Below, one piece after another: positions 9,532-19,419 of a DNA stretch of 64,000 bases. Positions within the stretch are counted from its first letter, which is position 1; the number at the start of each line of letters is the position of its first letter. This DNA comes from Paenalcaligenes niemegkensis (GTDB lineage Bacteria > Pseudomonadota > Gammaproteobacteria > Burkholderiales > Burkholderiaceae_B). Both the position numbers and the translations under genes were made by a program. The notes beneath the pieces are model-generated. The model searched no databases, was not told the DNA's origin, and saw only the letters and a program-made list of their open reading frames with translations. Where the stretch lies: assembly GCF_022230885.1 (NCBI RefSeq), contig NZ_JAKGCT010000004.1, positions 1,984,001 to 2,048,000 of the forward strand. Direction: 5' to 3'.

Positions 9532-10677
9532 ATGTCCAACTTATTAAATGAAACTGAATTAGCAAGCTGGTTACGGCTGTCGCTAGAACCCGAACTTGGC
9601 CCGGCTCAAGCGCGACTGTTATTAGCGCACTTTGGCTTGCCTCAAGATATTTACTCGCAATCAGTTTCCGCTTTAGCTAAGTTTTTGCCGCATAATCTGG
9701 CAGCGCAATTAAAGGCTGGCCCAAGCGACGCTTTGACAGCGCAAATCGAACGCAGTATAGATTGGGCTGCCCTTGAAGGTAACGCTATTTTAAGCTTAGC
9801 TGACGAAAGTTATCCACAAGCCCTTTTAGATAGCCATGATCCCCCCTTGCTTTTGTACGCAAAGGGCAACATAAAGCTTCTAAATACACCTGGTTTGGCA
9901 ATGGTTGGGGCCAGAAGTTCCACCGCAGCTGGCAATGAAAACGCCTTTGCCTTTGCTCAGCACCTTAGCGCCCAAGGCTGGACTATCATTAGTGGCCTCG
10001 CAACAGGCATTGATGCCGCGGCACACAAAGGTAGCCTGGCCGCCAATAATCCGCAGGCAAGCACTATCGCTGTGCTGGGCACCGGCATTGACATCGTGTA
10101 TCCGGCTGCCAACCGCGAGCTGGCTCACTCTATCGCCGGGCAGGGTCTGCTGATTAGCGAATTTCCGTTAGGCTCCAAGGCCCTGCACTTTCACTTTCCC
10201 AAACGAAATCGCATTGTGGCGGGCTTAGCCAATGGGGTGCTGGTGGTAGAAGCAGCGTTAAAAAGCGGCTCGCTCATCACCGCCAGGCTTGCCAGCGAAA
10301 TGGGACGCGAAGTTTTTGCAATTCCGGGGTCTATACATTCGCCTTTGTCTAAGGGGTGTCACCAACTGATACGTCAAGGCGCCAAACTGGTAGAGTCCGC
10401 TGACGATATTAATGACGAATTAAAGAACGTGGTGCTGACTGCAAAAACTCTACTTCCGGCCAAAGACACGCCGCTCTCGGCAGAAATGCCCAGCCTTGCC
10501 CCCCATCAACAACGTGTTCTGGATGCTTTAGGCTACGACGCCATATCACCAGATTTATTGCAGCAGCGCACACAGCTGGACATTGCCAGCCTGGCTTCCG
10601 CCATTGTCGAGCTTGAGCTCGCTGGTCTCATCGAGCAACTAAGCACCGGCTATTATCAGCGCTTAACAAGACAATAG
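9532..10677 (+). CDS. dprA: DNA-processing protein DprA
   Basis: 381 residues from the ATG at 9532 (MSNLLNETELASWLRL). An N-terminal helical (SAM-like) region is followed by the Rossmann-type DprA/Smf domain at about 90-300. That domain contains MVGARSSTAAG, ISGLATGIDAAAHKGSL and FPKRNRIVAGLANGVLVVEA, plus GSLITARLASEMGREVFAIPG. A short C-terminal winged helix (residues about 325-378) ends the protein. DprA loads RecA on incoming single-stranded DNA during transformation. A six-C run at 9841-9846 is intact here, useful contrast to the shortened runs in other genes. Confidence 0.95.
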   Translation: MSNLLNETELASWLRLSLEPELGPAQARLLLAHFGLPQDIYSQSVSALAKFLPHNLAAQLKAGPSDALTAQIERSIDWAALEGNAILSLADESYPQALLDSHDPPLLLYAKGNIKLLNTPGLAMVGARSSTAAGNENAFAFAQHLSAQGWTIISGLATGIDAAAHKGSLAANNPQASTIAVLGTGIDIVYPAANRELAHSIAGQGLLISEFPLGSKALHFHFPKRNRIVAGLANGVLVVEAALKSGSLITARLASEMGREVFAIPGSIHSPLSKGCHQLIRQGAKLVESADDINDELKNVVLTAKTLLPAKDTPLSAEMPSLAPHQQRVLDALGYDAISPDLLQQRTQLDIASLASAIVELELAGLIEQLSTGYYQRLTRQ

Positions 10678-10750
10678 CCACCCACTATACAATAGCAAAA
10701 ACCCCCACTGGATTAGCATGGCGGCTACCTGTCAGCCTGGCCATCTTATA

Positions 10751-10778
10751 TAGAGTTCACTGTCTAGAGTTCACTGTC
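10751..10778 (+). repeat. Perfect 14-bp tandem duplication abutting the HMG-CoA lyase start codon
   Basis: TAGAGTTCACTGTC occurs twice with no spacer (10751-10764 and 10765-10778) and the second copy runs directly into the ATG at 10779. It fills the place where the ribosome-binding site should be, and no AGGAG-like sequence is visible in it. It probably arose by slippage or a small duplication. Confidence 0.9.
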
Positions 10779-11687
10779 ATGTCCTTACCCGAACGCGTAA
10801 AATTAGTCGAAGTCTCTCCCCGGGATGGTCTTCAAAACGAAGCTGACTTTGTCGATACCGCGATCAAAGTCGAGCTTATCAATCGCTTGGCAAACGCGGG
10901 GTTCAGCAACATCGAGTCCGCCTCCTTCGTGTCCCCGAAATGGGTGCCGCAAATGGCCGACGGCAACGCGGTCATGCAAGGTATTAGCCGGCTTCCCAAC
11001 ACCATTTACTCCGCCCTGACACCCAACCTGCGCGGCTATGACGATGCCATTGCCAGCGGCGTTAACGAAGTGGTTATATTTGCTGCTGCAAGCGAAGCTT
11101 TTTCGCAGCGCAATATCAATTGCAGTATCGCCGAGTCGATGTCGCGCTTTGAGTCCGTCGCCAAAGCAGCTCAACGTGATGGCTTGCGTTTACGCGGCAG
11201 CATCAGCTGCGCCTTGGGCTGCCCCTATCAGGGGCAGGTACCCGAGTCGGCCGTTCTTGATGTAGTCAAACGCATGCAAGACCTCGGAGTAGTCGAATTC
11301 GACATCGCCGATACCATCGGTGTTGGCACTGCAGGGCAAGTTGCCAGCCTGATGTCTGCAGTCGCTCGCGTCGTTCCTATTGCCCAGGTGGCCGGGCATT
11401 TTCATGATACGTATGGGCAAGCCTTGGCAAACATTTACGCTTCCTTGCAGGTAGGTGTCACCATTTATCACGCATCGGTGGCAGGTCTTGGCGGTTGCCC
11501 TTACGCCAAAGGCGCCACGGGCAATGTCGCTACGGAAGATGTGCTGTACCTGCTGAATGGCTTGGGCATTCATACAGGCGTCGACTTTAATGCTGTTGTA
11601 GAAACTGGTCAGTGGGTCTCTCAGCAGCTAGGGAAAAAATCCGTCAGTCGTGCAGGAAATGCCATTGCAGCCAAAGCCTCTACTTAA
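10779..11687 (+). CDS. Hydroxymethylglutaryl-CoA lyase
   Basis: 302 residues, TIM-barrel HMGL-like family. It starts VKLVEVSPRDGLQNE with the metal/substrate Arg-Asp pair, has an AGHFHDTYGQALAN metal-binding segment, and carries the HMG-CoA lyase signature GLGGCPYAKGATGNVATE with its catalytic Cys. The enzyme cleaves 3-hydroxy-3-methylglutaryl-CoA to acetoacetate and acetyl-CoA in leucine breakdown. No other leucine-catabolism genes adjoin it. Start at 10779 matches the family N-terminus although the tandem repeat leaves no obvious Shine-Dalgarno. Confidence 0.93.
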   Translation: MSLPERVKLVEVSPRDGLQNEADFVDTAIKVELINRLANAGFSNIESASFVSPKWVPQMADGNAVMQGISRLPNTIYSALTPNLRGYDDAIASGVNEVVIFAAASEAFSQRNINCSIAESMSRFESVAKAAQRDGLRLRGSISCALGCPYQGQVPESAVLDVVKRMQDLGVVEFDIADTIGVGTAGQVASLMSAVARVVPIAQVAGHFHDTYGQALANIYASLQVGVTIYHASVAGLGGCPYAKGATGNVATEDVLYLLNGLGIHTGVDFNAVVETGQWVSQQLGKKSVSRAGNAIAAKAST

Positions 11688-11689
11688 TT

Positions 11690-12154
11690 ATGTATTCTCC
11701 TAGCAAAGAAGAACACGAAGCCCTGCTAACTGAACTGGCGCCCTTGCCTGTGCAGGGCCGGTCCTGGCCAAAACCAGTTGCGATTGCCGCCTGCATTATC
11801 ATGGCAGTAATAGGAATACGGCTAATCATGACTGCCACCTCAGAAACCGGACAGCTGGCAAGCCCGTACGTCATTGCTGCCATCGTTTTCAGCTACGCGG
11901 GCCTTATCACCATCAGCTGGTTCATGCTCGTCGGCCGCACTACGGTTAATGATTCAGGCATACAGCAGCAATGGGTCATGCGCCGTGAAATCACCTGGGA
12001 GGAAATTCGCTTTGCGAAATTTGTACCTTTATTGTTTTCCAAGCGTTTAATCTGCTTTCCGACACGAGGCCGGCCTGTGGTGTTTCAAGGCGGCTCCAAA
12101 GAACTGCAAATCGCCTTTGCGCGGATTTCACTGGTGTATAAAAACCGAGCCTGA
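11690..12154 (+). CDS. Small membrane protein, PH-domain-like
   Basis: 154 residues from the ATG at 11690, two bases after the HMG-CoA lyase stop. Two hydrophobic helices (about 25-47 and 57-80) are followed by a soluble stretch with TVNDSGIQQQWVMRREITWEEI and LICFPTRGRPVVF. That layout resembles bacterial membrane-anchored PH-like proteins. Position suggests co-transcription with the lyase. I do not recognise a specific function. Confidence 0.7.
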   Translation: MYSPSKEEHEALLTELAPLPVQGRSWPKPVAIAACIIMAVIGIRLIMTATSETGQLASPYVIAAIVFSYAGLITISWFMLVGRTTVNDSGIQQQWVMRREITWEEIRFAKFVPLLFSKRLICFPTRGRPVVFQGGSKELQIAFARISLVYKNRA

Positions 12155-12178
12155 TCTTCAGGTGTACAGGAGATCAAT

Positions 12179-13383
12179 GTGTCTACTATCAGTTATGCAG
12201 TGATCGGCGGAGGAATCAACGGCCTTGCAGTAGCACGTCAGCTTCTGCTCGACTACCCAGACGCGAAAGTCAGCCTTTTCGAGAAAGAGTCCAGCGTTGC
12301 ACAGCATCAGACTAGCCATAACTCTGGTGTGGTTCATGCTGGTTTATATTATGCAAAGGGTAGTCTCAAAGCCCGACTATGCCGTCGTGGGGTCAAACTC
12401 ATTCGCGAGTATTGCACTGTTAATAATCTGCCCTATGATCCGTGCGGAAAACTAGTAGTAGCGCTTAACGAAGTAGAAGAAAAACGCCTGCAAGCACTGT
12501 ACCAAATTGCACTCGATAACGAAGTGCCCAAGGTAAAGATGCTATATGGCGATGAAATAAAAACAGTGGAACCCAACTGTATCGGCATCGCGGCACTTCA
12601 TTCCCCTGAAACGGCGATTGTCGACTACGGAGTCATTGCACAATTCATAGCCCAGGAGATTGTCGAGCTTGGAGGAAGCATCCAGCTTTCGAGCGAAGTC
12701 CACTCGTTAACCAATGAGAATGGCAAAGTAACCGTTACACTGCAAAGCGGCGTTGAGCATGCCAAACAATTTGATTACGTGGTCTGTTGTTCGGGCCTTC
12801 AATCAGATCGTCTGGCCGTCAGCTCGGGTGATATCAAGACACCCAAGATCGTGCCCTTCTTCGGGCAGTATTTTGTGCTGGACGACCAATATACCCGCGA
12901 GGTAAAAGGCCTCATTTATCCAGTCCCCGACCCTGAATACCCATTTTTAGGCGTGCACTTCACTAAACGCATAGACGGAAAAATGACTATCGGCCCAAAT
13001 GCATTCCTCTCTGCTGCGCGCGAAAACTATGACGGCAAAGGCTTCAGCTTTAAAGACATCAGCGACTACCTGTGCTTTGGTGGTTTCTGGCGCTTTTTTT
13101 CCGCAATATACCCGCCGCACTACGTGAGTCCAAAACGGTGTTCAGCCAGCAGAGTTTTATTGACGAGGCAACCAAGTACGTTCCTTCGCTGCGCCATATA
13201 ACGGTAAGCCCTGCCACCAGAGGGATTCGCGCGCAGGCCATGGAGGCAAACGGAACTCTGGTCGATGACTTTGTTATCCGCCGTGATCAAAATGTTATCC
13301 ATATCCGCAATGCGCCATCGCCAGGTGCCACCTCGTCGATGGCGATTGCAGAATATATCGTCAGAGAAGTAATGCAGGACTAA
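12179..13383 (+). CDS. lhgO: L-2-hydroxyglutarate oxidase (frameshifted in the T run 13094-13100)
   Basis: FAD-dependent oxidoreductase that oxidises L-2-hydroxyglutarate to 2-oxoglutarate and passes electrons to the quinone pool. The N-terminal dinucleotide-binding motif is VIGGGINGLAVARQL. Strong LhgO features are SHNSGVVHAGLYYAKGSLKARLCRRG, the QYFVLDDQYTREVKGLIYPVPDP segment and, after the frameshift, SLRHITVSPATRGIRAQ with a C-terminal IRNAPSPGATSSMAIAEYI. Lengthening the seven-T run at 13094-13100 by one T joins the frames as FWRFFFRNIPAALRESK; repaired length is 401 residues. The start is GTG at 12179 after CAGGAG. The stop overlaps that of the convergent binding-protein gene. Confidence 0.88.
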
Positions 13384-14395
13384 CGAATCGGCAAGCCGTA
13401 CATCAGCCCTCCGTCAGTCCACTGTGCATTGAGGCCACGCTTGATGTCCAATGCGCTTCCTTCGCCCACGTTACGCTCAAAGCTTTCGCCGTAGTTTCCT
13501 ACCTGCTTGACAATGTTGTAAGCCCATTTCTCGTCCAGACCCAGATTCTTTCCTGCACCTTCAGTCACGCCAAGCAGTCGCTGTACGTTAGGATCTTTGC
13601 TGTCCAGGTGTTCGTCAACGTTTGCGGACGTAATGCCCATTTCCTCGGCATTCAGCATGGCGTGCAATGTCCATTTAACGACATTCAGCCATACGTCATC
13701 GCCTTGGCGCACAAATGGGCCCAGCGGCTCTTTGGAAATGATCTCAGGCAGCACCACGTATTCGTCCGGATCTGTCATCTTTGAAATACGAATCGAAGCC
13801 AAACCTGATGCATCGGTAGAGAACACATCGCATCGGCCAGCGACAAAAGCATTGACCACTTCGTTGAACTGCTCGATGACCACCGGTTTGTAATTGACGT
13901 TATTGGCACGAGCCCAGTCTGCCATGGTGTTTTCATTTGATGTGCCGGTTTGCATGCAGACCGTAGCACCGTCTAGTTCCTTGGCGCTGCTTACGCCTAA
14001 CGACGTCGGGACCAGGAAGCCTTGACCATCGTAAAAGTTAACGCCCGCGCTAATGGCACCCAAGGCAGTGTCGCGCTGTTGAGTTACCGTGGTATTGCGG
14101 GCAAGCAGATCTATTTCTCCGGATTGCAATGCAGTGAAGCGCTGCTGCGAATTCAAAGGAACTGCCTTAAATTTAGTGGCATCGCCAAACGTGGCTGCTG
14201 CCACTGCCCGGCATACATCGATATCAAGCCCCGACCATTCGCCTTTATCATCAGGGGCCGAAAACCCGGCAAAACCTGTGGTTACACCGCACTCAACATG
14301 GCCTCTTTTTTTACCAAATCCAGGGTATCAGCCTGCGCAAATGACGATGTCATCAAGGCGGCTGCCGTAAAAATACCAAGCTTAGCGAAACGCAT
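13380..14395 (-). CDS. Amino-acid ABC transporter substrate-binding protein, AapJ-like (frameshifted in 14306-14312)
   Basis: Periplasmic solute-binding protein of the general/polar amino-acid type. It starts MRFAKLGIFTAAALMTSSFA-QA (signal peptide) at 14395 behind a GGAG site. One extra A in the run complementary to the seven T at 14306-14312 joins DTLDLVKKRGHVECGVTTG to GLDIDVCRAVAAATFGD. The rest (FTALQSGEIDLLARNTTVTQQRDT, MTDPDEY, WTLHAMLNAEEMGI) matches the AapJ group. Repaired length 338 residues, normal for that family. No permease or ATPase gene adjoins it, so it either works with a transporter elsewhere or is an orphan. Its last codons overlap the lhgO stop. Confidence 0.85.
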
Positions 14396-14523
14396 TGTAG
14401 TCTCCTTATCGTGTCTACCAAACGGCTTATGAATGCTCAAAATAGTACAGCAGCGGCAGTAGCACCGCATAATAATTAGCTTATATCCCCAAGCTATACC
14501 CTTCGCTAGTGCGCCACCAAAGC

Positions 14524-15195
14524 TCAGCGTGATCCGAACAGCGCCGAGCCCACACGAATTTCAGTGCTGCCTTCTTCAATCGCAAGCTCAAAATCATTGC
14601 TCATCCCCATGGATAAGCGATGCATGTCCATGCCTGCATCCTGAGCTGAAACCAAGCTTCGACGCGCCAACGAAAAGCAACGTCGAATTTCGGTTTCGTC
14701 TGTGGTTTGGGTCGCCATTGTCATCAGCCCCACAGGCCGCAAGCTGTGGTAGGGCTTTAACGCCGATAGGAATGGCAAGAGTTCGGCCGGCTCCAGTCCG
14801 GATTTTGCGCTTTCAGCTGCGGTTTTTATTTGTATTAATACATTCAGTTGACGGCCTTCAATCTGCAGCCGCCGATCCAGGGCCTCAGCCAGGGAAATCC
14901 GATCTAGGGACTGCACCTCGGCGGCATATCTGGCAATTTCCTTGGCCTTGTTGCTTTGCACATAACCAATCATGACCCATTGCAAGCCCTCATCGCCCAA
15001 CGCTTTAACCCGCGCCTGTATGTCGGCCGCCCGGTTTTCTCCAAAACGCACAAAACCCAGGCCTTTAGCCTGCAGTACCGCTTCGTCATTGAAGGTTTTG
15101 CTGACAGGCAACAACACAACTTGCGCCGGATCTCGTTGACTACGTTCGCAGGCGGCTGTGATTCGAGTTTGAATGGATTTAAGTCGTTGCAACAT
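14524..15195 (-). CDS. YggS-family pyridoxal phosphate homeostasis protein
   Basis: 223 residues, normal length. The PLP lysine sits in VVLLPVSKTFNDEAV near residue 33. Family hallmarks are FGENRAADIQARV, QWVMIGYVQSNKAKEIA, LVQIKTAAESAKSG-like (LIQIKTAAESAKSGL), GLMTMATQT and LSMGMSNDFELAIEEGSTEIRVGSALFG. This monomeric PLP-binding protein with a fold-type III barrel buffers intracellular PLP. It is often next to proC or pilT, but not here. Start at 15195 (MLQRLKSIQTR) fits the family; its ribosome-binding site is poor. Confidence 0.95.
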   Translation of the reverse strand: MLQRLKSIQTRITAACERSQRDPAQVVLLPVSKTFNDEAVLQAKGLGFVRFGENRAADIQARVKALGDEGLQWVMIGYVQSNKAKEIARYAAEVQSLDRISLAEALDRRLQIEGRQLNVLIQIKTAAESAKSGLEPAELLPFLSALKPYHSLRPVGLMTMATQTTDETEIRRCFSLARRSLVSAQDAGMDMHRLSMGMSNDFELAIEEGSTEIRVGSALFGSR

Positions 15196-15476
15196 ACATT
15201 AATAAAACTCTGAAAAAATCAATAAAAAACAAGAACGGAAAAACTCGCAACCCCCTAACCTTAGCGTATAAATAGTCATAGCGTCTTGGGTTTACTGGCT
15301 CTTTTCGACAAAGCCTGACGGCTGCCTTTGTTATGCACAGCATGTAAAGCAGGACAAGTCCTATTCTCGGCACTACAATAAGCAATCGGTGTGCCCGTGC
15401 TGCTAATGCTACGTGCGCACTTTTTTGCTTTTTTAATAATAAAAGCCTCCGCATTTTTTATAGCAACGAGGAGAAC

Positions 15477-16763
15477 ATGTCACAGCCCCCACGCACCAAC
15501 TTCCTTCGTACCTCAATGCACACGACCTCGGTCCGTGGGGCATCTATCTTGAGCAGGTAGAGCGCGTAGCGCCTTACCTCGGCAAGCTGGGGAAATGGGT
15601 AGAAACGCTTAAGCGCCCTAAACGTATTTTAACGGTAGATATCCCCGTCGAACTTGATAACGGTACGATTGCTCACTTTGAAGGATACCGGGTTCAGCAC
15701 AACACGTCTCGTGGCCCGGGCAAAGGTGGGGTGCGCTTTCACCAAGATGTCACCTTATCTGAAGTCATGGCGCTATCGGCCTGGATGTCAGTGAAATGTG
15801 CAGCCGTCAATGTTCCTTTTGGCGGAGCCAAAGGCGGGGTACGTATTGACCCGCGTAATTACTCACAAAAAGAACTCGAACGCGTCACCCGCCGATATAT
15901 CAGTGAAATCGGTGTCATTATCGGTCCCGACAAAGATATCCCTGCTCCTGATGTCAATACCAATGCCCAGACAATGGCATGGATGATGGATACCTACTCC
16001 ATGAATGTAGGCGCGACCACCACTGGCGTGGTCACCGGCAAGCCCATTTCACTGGGCGGCAGCCTGGGGCGTGTAGAGGCAACCGGACGTGGCGTATTTA
16101 CCGTGGGTATAGAAGCCGCTCGCGATGCTGGTGTGGAAATTCAGGGTGCGCGTATCGCCGTTCAGGGCTTTGGAAATGTAGGCGGTACTGCTGCCCGTTT
16201 ATTCAGTGATGCAGGCGCCCTTATTATTGCAGCGCAAGATCATACCGGCACTGTATATAACCCCGACGGACTTGATGTAGCAGCGCTTCAACGACACGTG
16301 ACCAGCACGGGCGGGGTGATCAATGCAGCCAACTGCGAGGCAATAGAATCAGCCAGCTTCTGGACTCTCGAAACCGAAATTCTGATTCCAGCAGCGCTGG
16401 AAGGGCAAATTACCACTGCAAATGCAAATGGAATTCGCACAAAAATTCTTATCGAGGGGGCAAACGGCCCCACCACGCCTGAAGCCGACGATATTCTGAC
16501 AGACAAAGGTATTGTGGTCGTACCCGACGTTATTGCAAATGCCGGGGGTTACTGTCAGCTACTTTGAGTGGGCACAGAACTTCTCCAGCTTCTTCTGGGA
16601 AGAAGAACTCATTAACCGTCGACTTGAGGCCATGATGCGCGCAGCTTATGCGGATGTGTCGGCAGTCGCCCGAGAGCATAATGTCACCCTACGTACGGCA
16701 GCTTTCATTACTGCCTGCCATCGAATCCTTGAATCACGCGAATTACGCGGCTTGTACCCATAA
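15477..16763 (+). CDS. gdhA: Glutamate dehydrogenase (two frameshifts, near 15503 and 16544-16548)
   Basis: Glu/Leu/Phe/Val dehydrogenase family; interconverts glutamate and 2-oxoglutarate plus ammonia. Motifs are [29 protein letters not shown] with the catalytic Lys, [13 protein letters not shown] with the catalytic Asp, and the nucleotide-binding [13 protein letters not shown]. The ATG at 15477 follows GAGGAG and reads MSQPPRTNF; one C missing at 15503-15504 would join it to [13 protein letters not shown]. The G run at 16544-16548 is two short: seven G would give [12 protein letters not shown], and the C-terminus then ends [11 protein letters not shown]. Repaired length 429 residues. Such a central enzyme with two breaks strongly suggests base-calling error. 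Confidence 0.9.
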
Positions 16764-16773
16764 ATAAAGCCAA

Positions 16774-16790
16774 ACCGCTATTAAAGCGGT
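16774..16790 (+). terminator. Short hairpin after gdhA
   Basis: Six-bp stem ACCGCT / AGCGGT with a 5-base loop, 11 bases after the gdhA stop. It precedes the stronger hairpin at 16805 and may act with it. Confidence 0.45.
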
Positions 16791-16804
16791 GATGCTGGAC
16801 TTGC

Positions 16805-16840
16805 ATAGGCCATCCCGCCAGGATGGCCTATTTATATGGT
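16805..16840 (+). terminator. Terminator downstream of gdhA
   Basis: Eleven-bp perfect stem ATAGGCCATCC / GGATGGCCTAT (16805-16831) with a 5-base loop, followed by TTATATGGTTTTC. Position after gdhA and stem strength make it a good terminator, although the T stretch is interrupted. Confidence 0.7.
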
Positions 16841-16986
16841 TTTCTCTGATTTATGTGCGGCTGAGTAGATTCCCTAACAGAATGTATAGTCATATATCGC
16901 TAAACTCAACCAGAGATTGGCAGAAAACCTATAATAATTCGCTTTGCTCCAAGCGTCCGTAAACAATCCCGGCTGAGACAGTAATT

Positions 16987-17766
16987 GTGAATCACAACCA
17001 GAATCCTTATGCAGTGCAAGTTTCTAACGTGCACAAGTCATTTAAAGACAATGAAGTTTTAAAGGGTATTTCCTTTAGCGCAAAAAAAGGCGAGGTTATT
17101 TCTATAATCGGTGCCTCAGGATCTGGAAAGAGCACATTATTACGGTGTATTAACCATTTGGTCGTACCCGAGCAAGGTGAGATCCATATCGGAGACGATG
17201 TGCTCCGTAGCGTGGTTCAACGCGGCGGGCGCGTAAGCACCGCCGATGCAAAACTCCTGGACCGCGTTCGTGAGCGCCTGGGCATGGTCTTCCAAAGTTT
17301 CAATCTATGGTCCCACCGGACGGTTTTACAGAACGTAACTGAGGGCCCCATACACGTGAAAGGGGTAACTCGAGACGAGGCAAACCGGTATGCGCTCGAG
17401 CTGTTGGCCAAGGTTGGCCTGAGCGACAAAACCCATGCCTATCCTGCACAATTGTCAGGCGGGCAGCAGCAGCGCGTTGCCATTGCACGTGCCCTGGCAA
17501 TGGATCCTGATGTCATGCTGTTTGACGAGCCTACCTCGGCACTTGATCCGGAAATGGTAGGCGAGGTGCTCCGTGTCATACGAGACCTGGCACTAGAAGG
17601 CCGCACCATGATTCTCGTCACACACGAGATGAAGTTCGCGCGCGAAGTGTCTAATCACGTTATTTTTATGCACAACGGATTAACGGAAGAAGCCGGAACA
17701 CCTGAAGATGTGTTCGATAAACCGAAATCTGAACGCCTTCGCCAATTTTTAACGCCACTACATTAA
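16987..17766 (+). CDS. Polar amino-acid ABC transporter ATP-binding protein, HisP-like
   Basis: 259 residues. Walker A is GASGSGKST (about residue 38), the signature is [15 protein letters not shown], and Walker B is [14 protein letters not shown] followed by the H-loop [12 protein letters not shown]. Closest in style to HisP/ArtP ATPases of the polar amino-acid uptake family. Start is GTG at 16987 ([12 protein letters not shown]). It opens an operon with a binding protein, two permeases and asparaginase, so the substrate is probably asparagine, glutamine or a related polar amino acid (inference). Confidence 0.92.
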   Translation: MNHNQNPYAVQVSNVHKSFKDNEVLKGISFSAKKGEVISIIGASGSGKSTLLRCINHLVVPEQGEIHIGDDVLRSVVQRGGRVSTADAKLLDRVRERLGMVFQSFNLWSHRTVLQNVTEGPIHVKGVTRDEANRYALELLAKVGLSDKTHAYPAQLSGGQQQRVAIARALAMDPDVMLFDEPTSALDPEMVGEVLRVIRDLALEGRTMILVTHEMKFAREVSNHVIFMHNGLTEEAGTPEDVFDKPKSERLRQFLTPLH

Positions 17767-17878
17767 ATTGGTTTTTTTCTGTTTTGTTGTAGCATCCGTA
17801 GGTCAATCATAATGTCGCTATCTCTTAATTAATTGATATCGACCTACCACTGAAATACCCCTTAGGGAGACTCTCACT

Positions 17879-18686
17879 ATGAAAATCATTCAAAAAACAG
17901 TGCTGTGCGCGAGCTTAGCGTTATTCAGCCTTAACGCCCTGGCCGCGACCACGTTGAAAATTGGTACTGAAGGCGGCTACCCCCTTGGAGCATGGTGGAT
18001 GCCACTGGCAAAGTCACGGGCTTTGACGCCGACATCGGAGCGGCTCTCTGTAAAGAACTGGACGCCGACTGTACCTTTGTTGTGCAAGCCTTCGACAGCC
18101 TGATTCCCTCACTGAGCGCCAACCGCTTTGATCTGATCATTTCGGGCATGTCCTACACACCAGAACGTGCCAAGCGCATTAGCTTTAGTGTTCCTTACGT
18201 TGTGGAAGATGCTATTTTCTTGCTGTCAGCCGACAGCGATCTTATCAAAGCCGCCGATTCCGACACAATCTTTGATGGCTTGGATGGTAAGACGATAGGG
18301 GTGCAAGGCGGTACTACACATGGTGCCTTCCTTGAAAAAATTCGCCCAAAACGACGGTACGCAATTACGAAACCCTGGATCAGATGCAAATTGATCTGGA
18401 TGCAGGACGCCTGGATGGCACCTTTGCTGACCTTTCATCGCAAACACGTTTTTTCAACAACCTGAAAAGCGATGACTTTGCTTTGACTGAATATGTGATC
18501 AAGGGTTCATCGGACCCTGAAACACTGGGCTATGGCATTGCTGTGGGTATCAACCAGAACAACACTGATCTAAAGGCCAAAGTTGATGCCGCCCTGTGCA
18601 AGCTAATAGAAGATGGTACCGTCAAATCAGCCAGTGAAAAGTGGTTCGACATCGACACCTCTAACTACGACATTTGCAAGAAATAA
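17879..18686 (+). CDS. Amino-acid ABC transporter substrate-binding protein (two frameshifts)
   Basis: Family-3 solute-binding protein with signal peptide MKIIQKTVLCASLALFSLNALA. The five-C run at 17980-17984 needs one more C to read TEGGYPPWSMVDATGKVTGFDADI, the canonical ligand-domain start. A second single-base loss in the A run 18335-18340 joins GAFLEKNSPKTTVRNYETL to DQMQIDLDAGRLDG. Other family features are SLIPSLSANRFDLIISGMSYTPERAKRISFS and GYGIAVG. Repaired length 269 residues ending DTSNYDICKK. Second gene of the transporter operon, 112 bases after the ATPase. Confidence 0.87.
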
Positions 18687-18705
18687 TTCAGGCCTAAACC
18701 GAAAA

Positions 18706-19419
18706 ATGCTGGACACCATCACAAACATCTTGCAGCAGGGTTGGGGCTGGATGCTCTTACGCGGTACCGGTATGACTCTGCTCATTTCGATCCTCGGAAT
18801 GCTGCTGGGCGTCTGTATCGGTATCGCTGGTGCCAGCATAAAAACTAACGGCCCACTCATCTTACGTGGGCTGGTTAGCTTGTATACGACAGTGGTACGC
18901 AGTATTCCTGAACTGCTTATTATCTATTTGCTGTTTTTTGGCACAGCTCAGGCGGCTTCCGACCTGGGTGCCTTCCTCAACTGGCAAGAAGGCATCAATC
19001 GCTGGTTCCCGTTAATGGTAGGCGTTCTCGCCATAGGGCTGATATCGGGCTCTTATAGCGTCGAGGTTTTCAGGGGAGCGCTGAAGGCTATTCCCGAGGG
19101 GCAAATAGAAGCCGCAAAAGCGATTGGTATGCCAGCCTATAAGCGACTCATGCGCATCACCCTTCCCCAAATGTTCTGGTATGCGTTGCCAGGTTCAAAT
19201 AATGTTTGGCAGACTGCACTAAAAGACACTGCGCTGATCTCTTTAGTTGGTCTGGTTGAAATCATGCGTGCTGCCGTATTAGGTGCTGCCGCAACCCGTG
19301 AGCCGCTAGCTTTGTATCTATTAGCCGCCGCTCTCTACTTTGTAGTGGGTGTCGGAAGCCAAGGGGTCTTTGTATTGGCTGAACGTCATTTTGGCCGTGG
19401 AATGAGGTCCCCAGCATGA
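18706..19419 (+). CDS. Polar amino-acid ABC transporter permease
   Basis: 237 residues from the ATG at 18706 (MLDTITNILQQGWGWMLLRG). The HisQ/HisM-type domain is clear: GTGMTLLISILGMLLG at the first helix, VVRSIPELLIIYLLFFG, and the EAA loop EVFRGALKAIPEGQIEAAKAIGM. About five membrane helices. It follows the binding protein by 19 bases and overlaps the second permease by 4 bases, so the two form a heterodimeric channel. Confidence 0.92.
   Translation: MLDTITNILQQGWGWMLLRGTGMTLLISILGMLLGVCIGIAGASIKTNGPLILRGLVSLYTTVVRSIPELLIIYLLFFGTAQAASDLGAFLNWQEGINRWFPLMVGVLAIGLISGSYSVEVFRGALKAIPEGQIEAAKAIGMPAYKRLMRITLPQMFWYALPGSNNVWQTALKDTALISLVGLVEIMRAAVLGAAATREPLALYLLAAALYFVVGVGSQGVFVLAERHFGRGMRSPA

Noticed and set aside
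15179..15454. 91-residue minus-strand frame between yggS and gdhA
   Set aside because: Partly overlaps yggS, has no motif, and lies where the gdhA promoter is expected.
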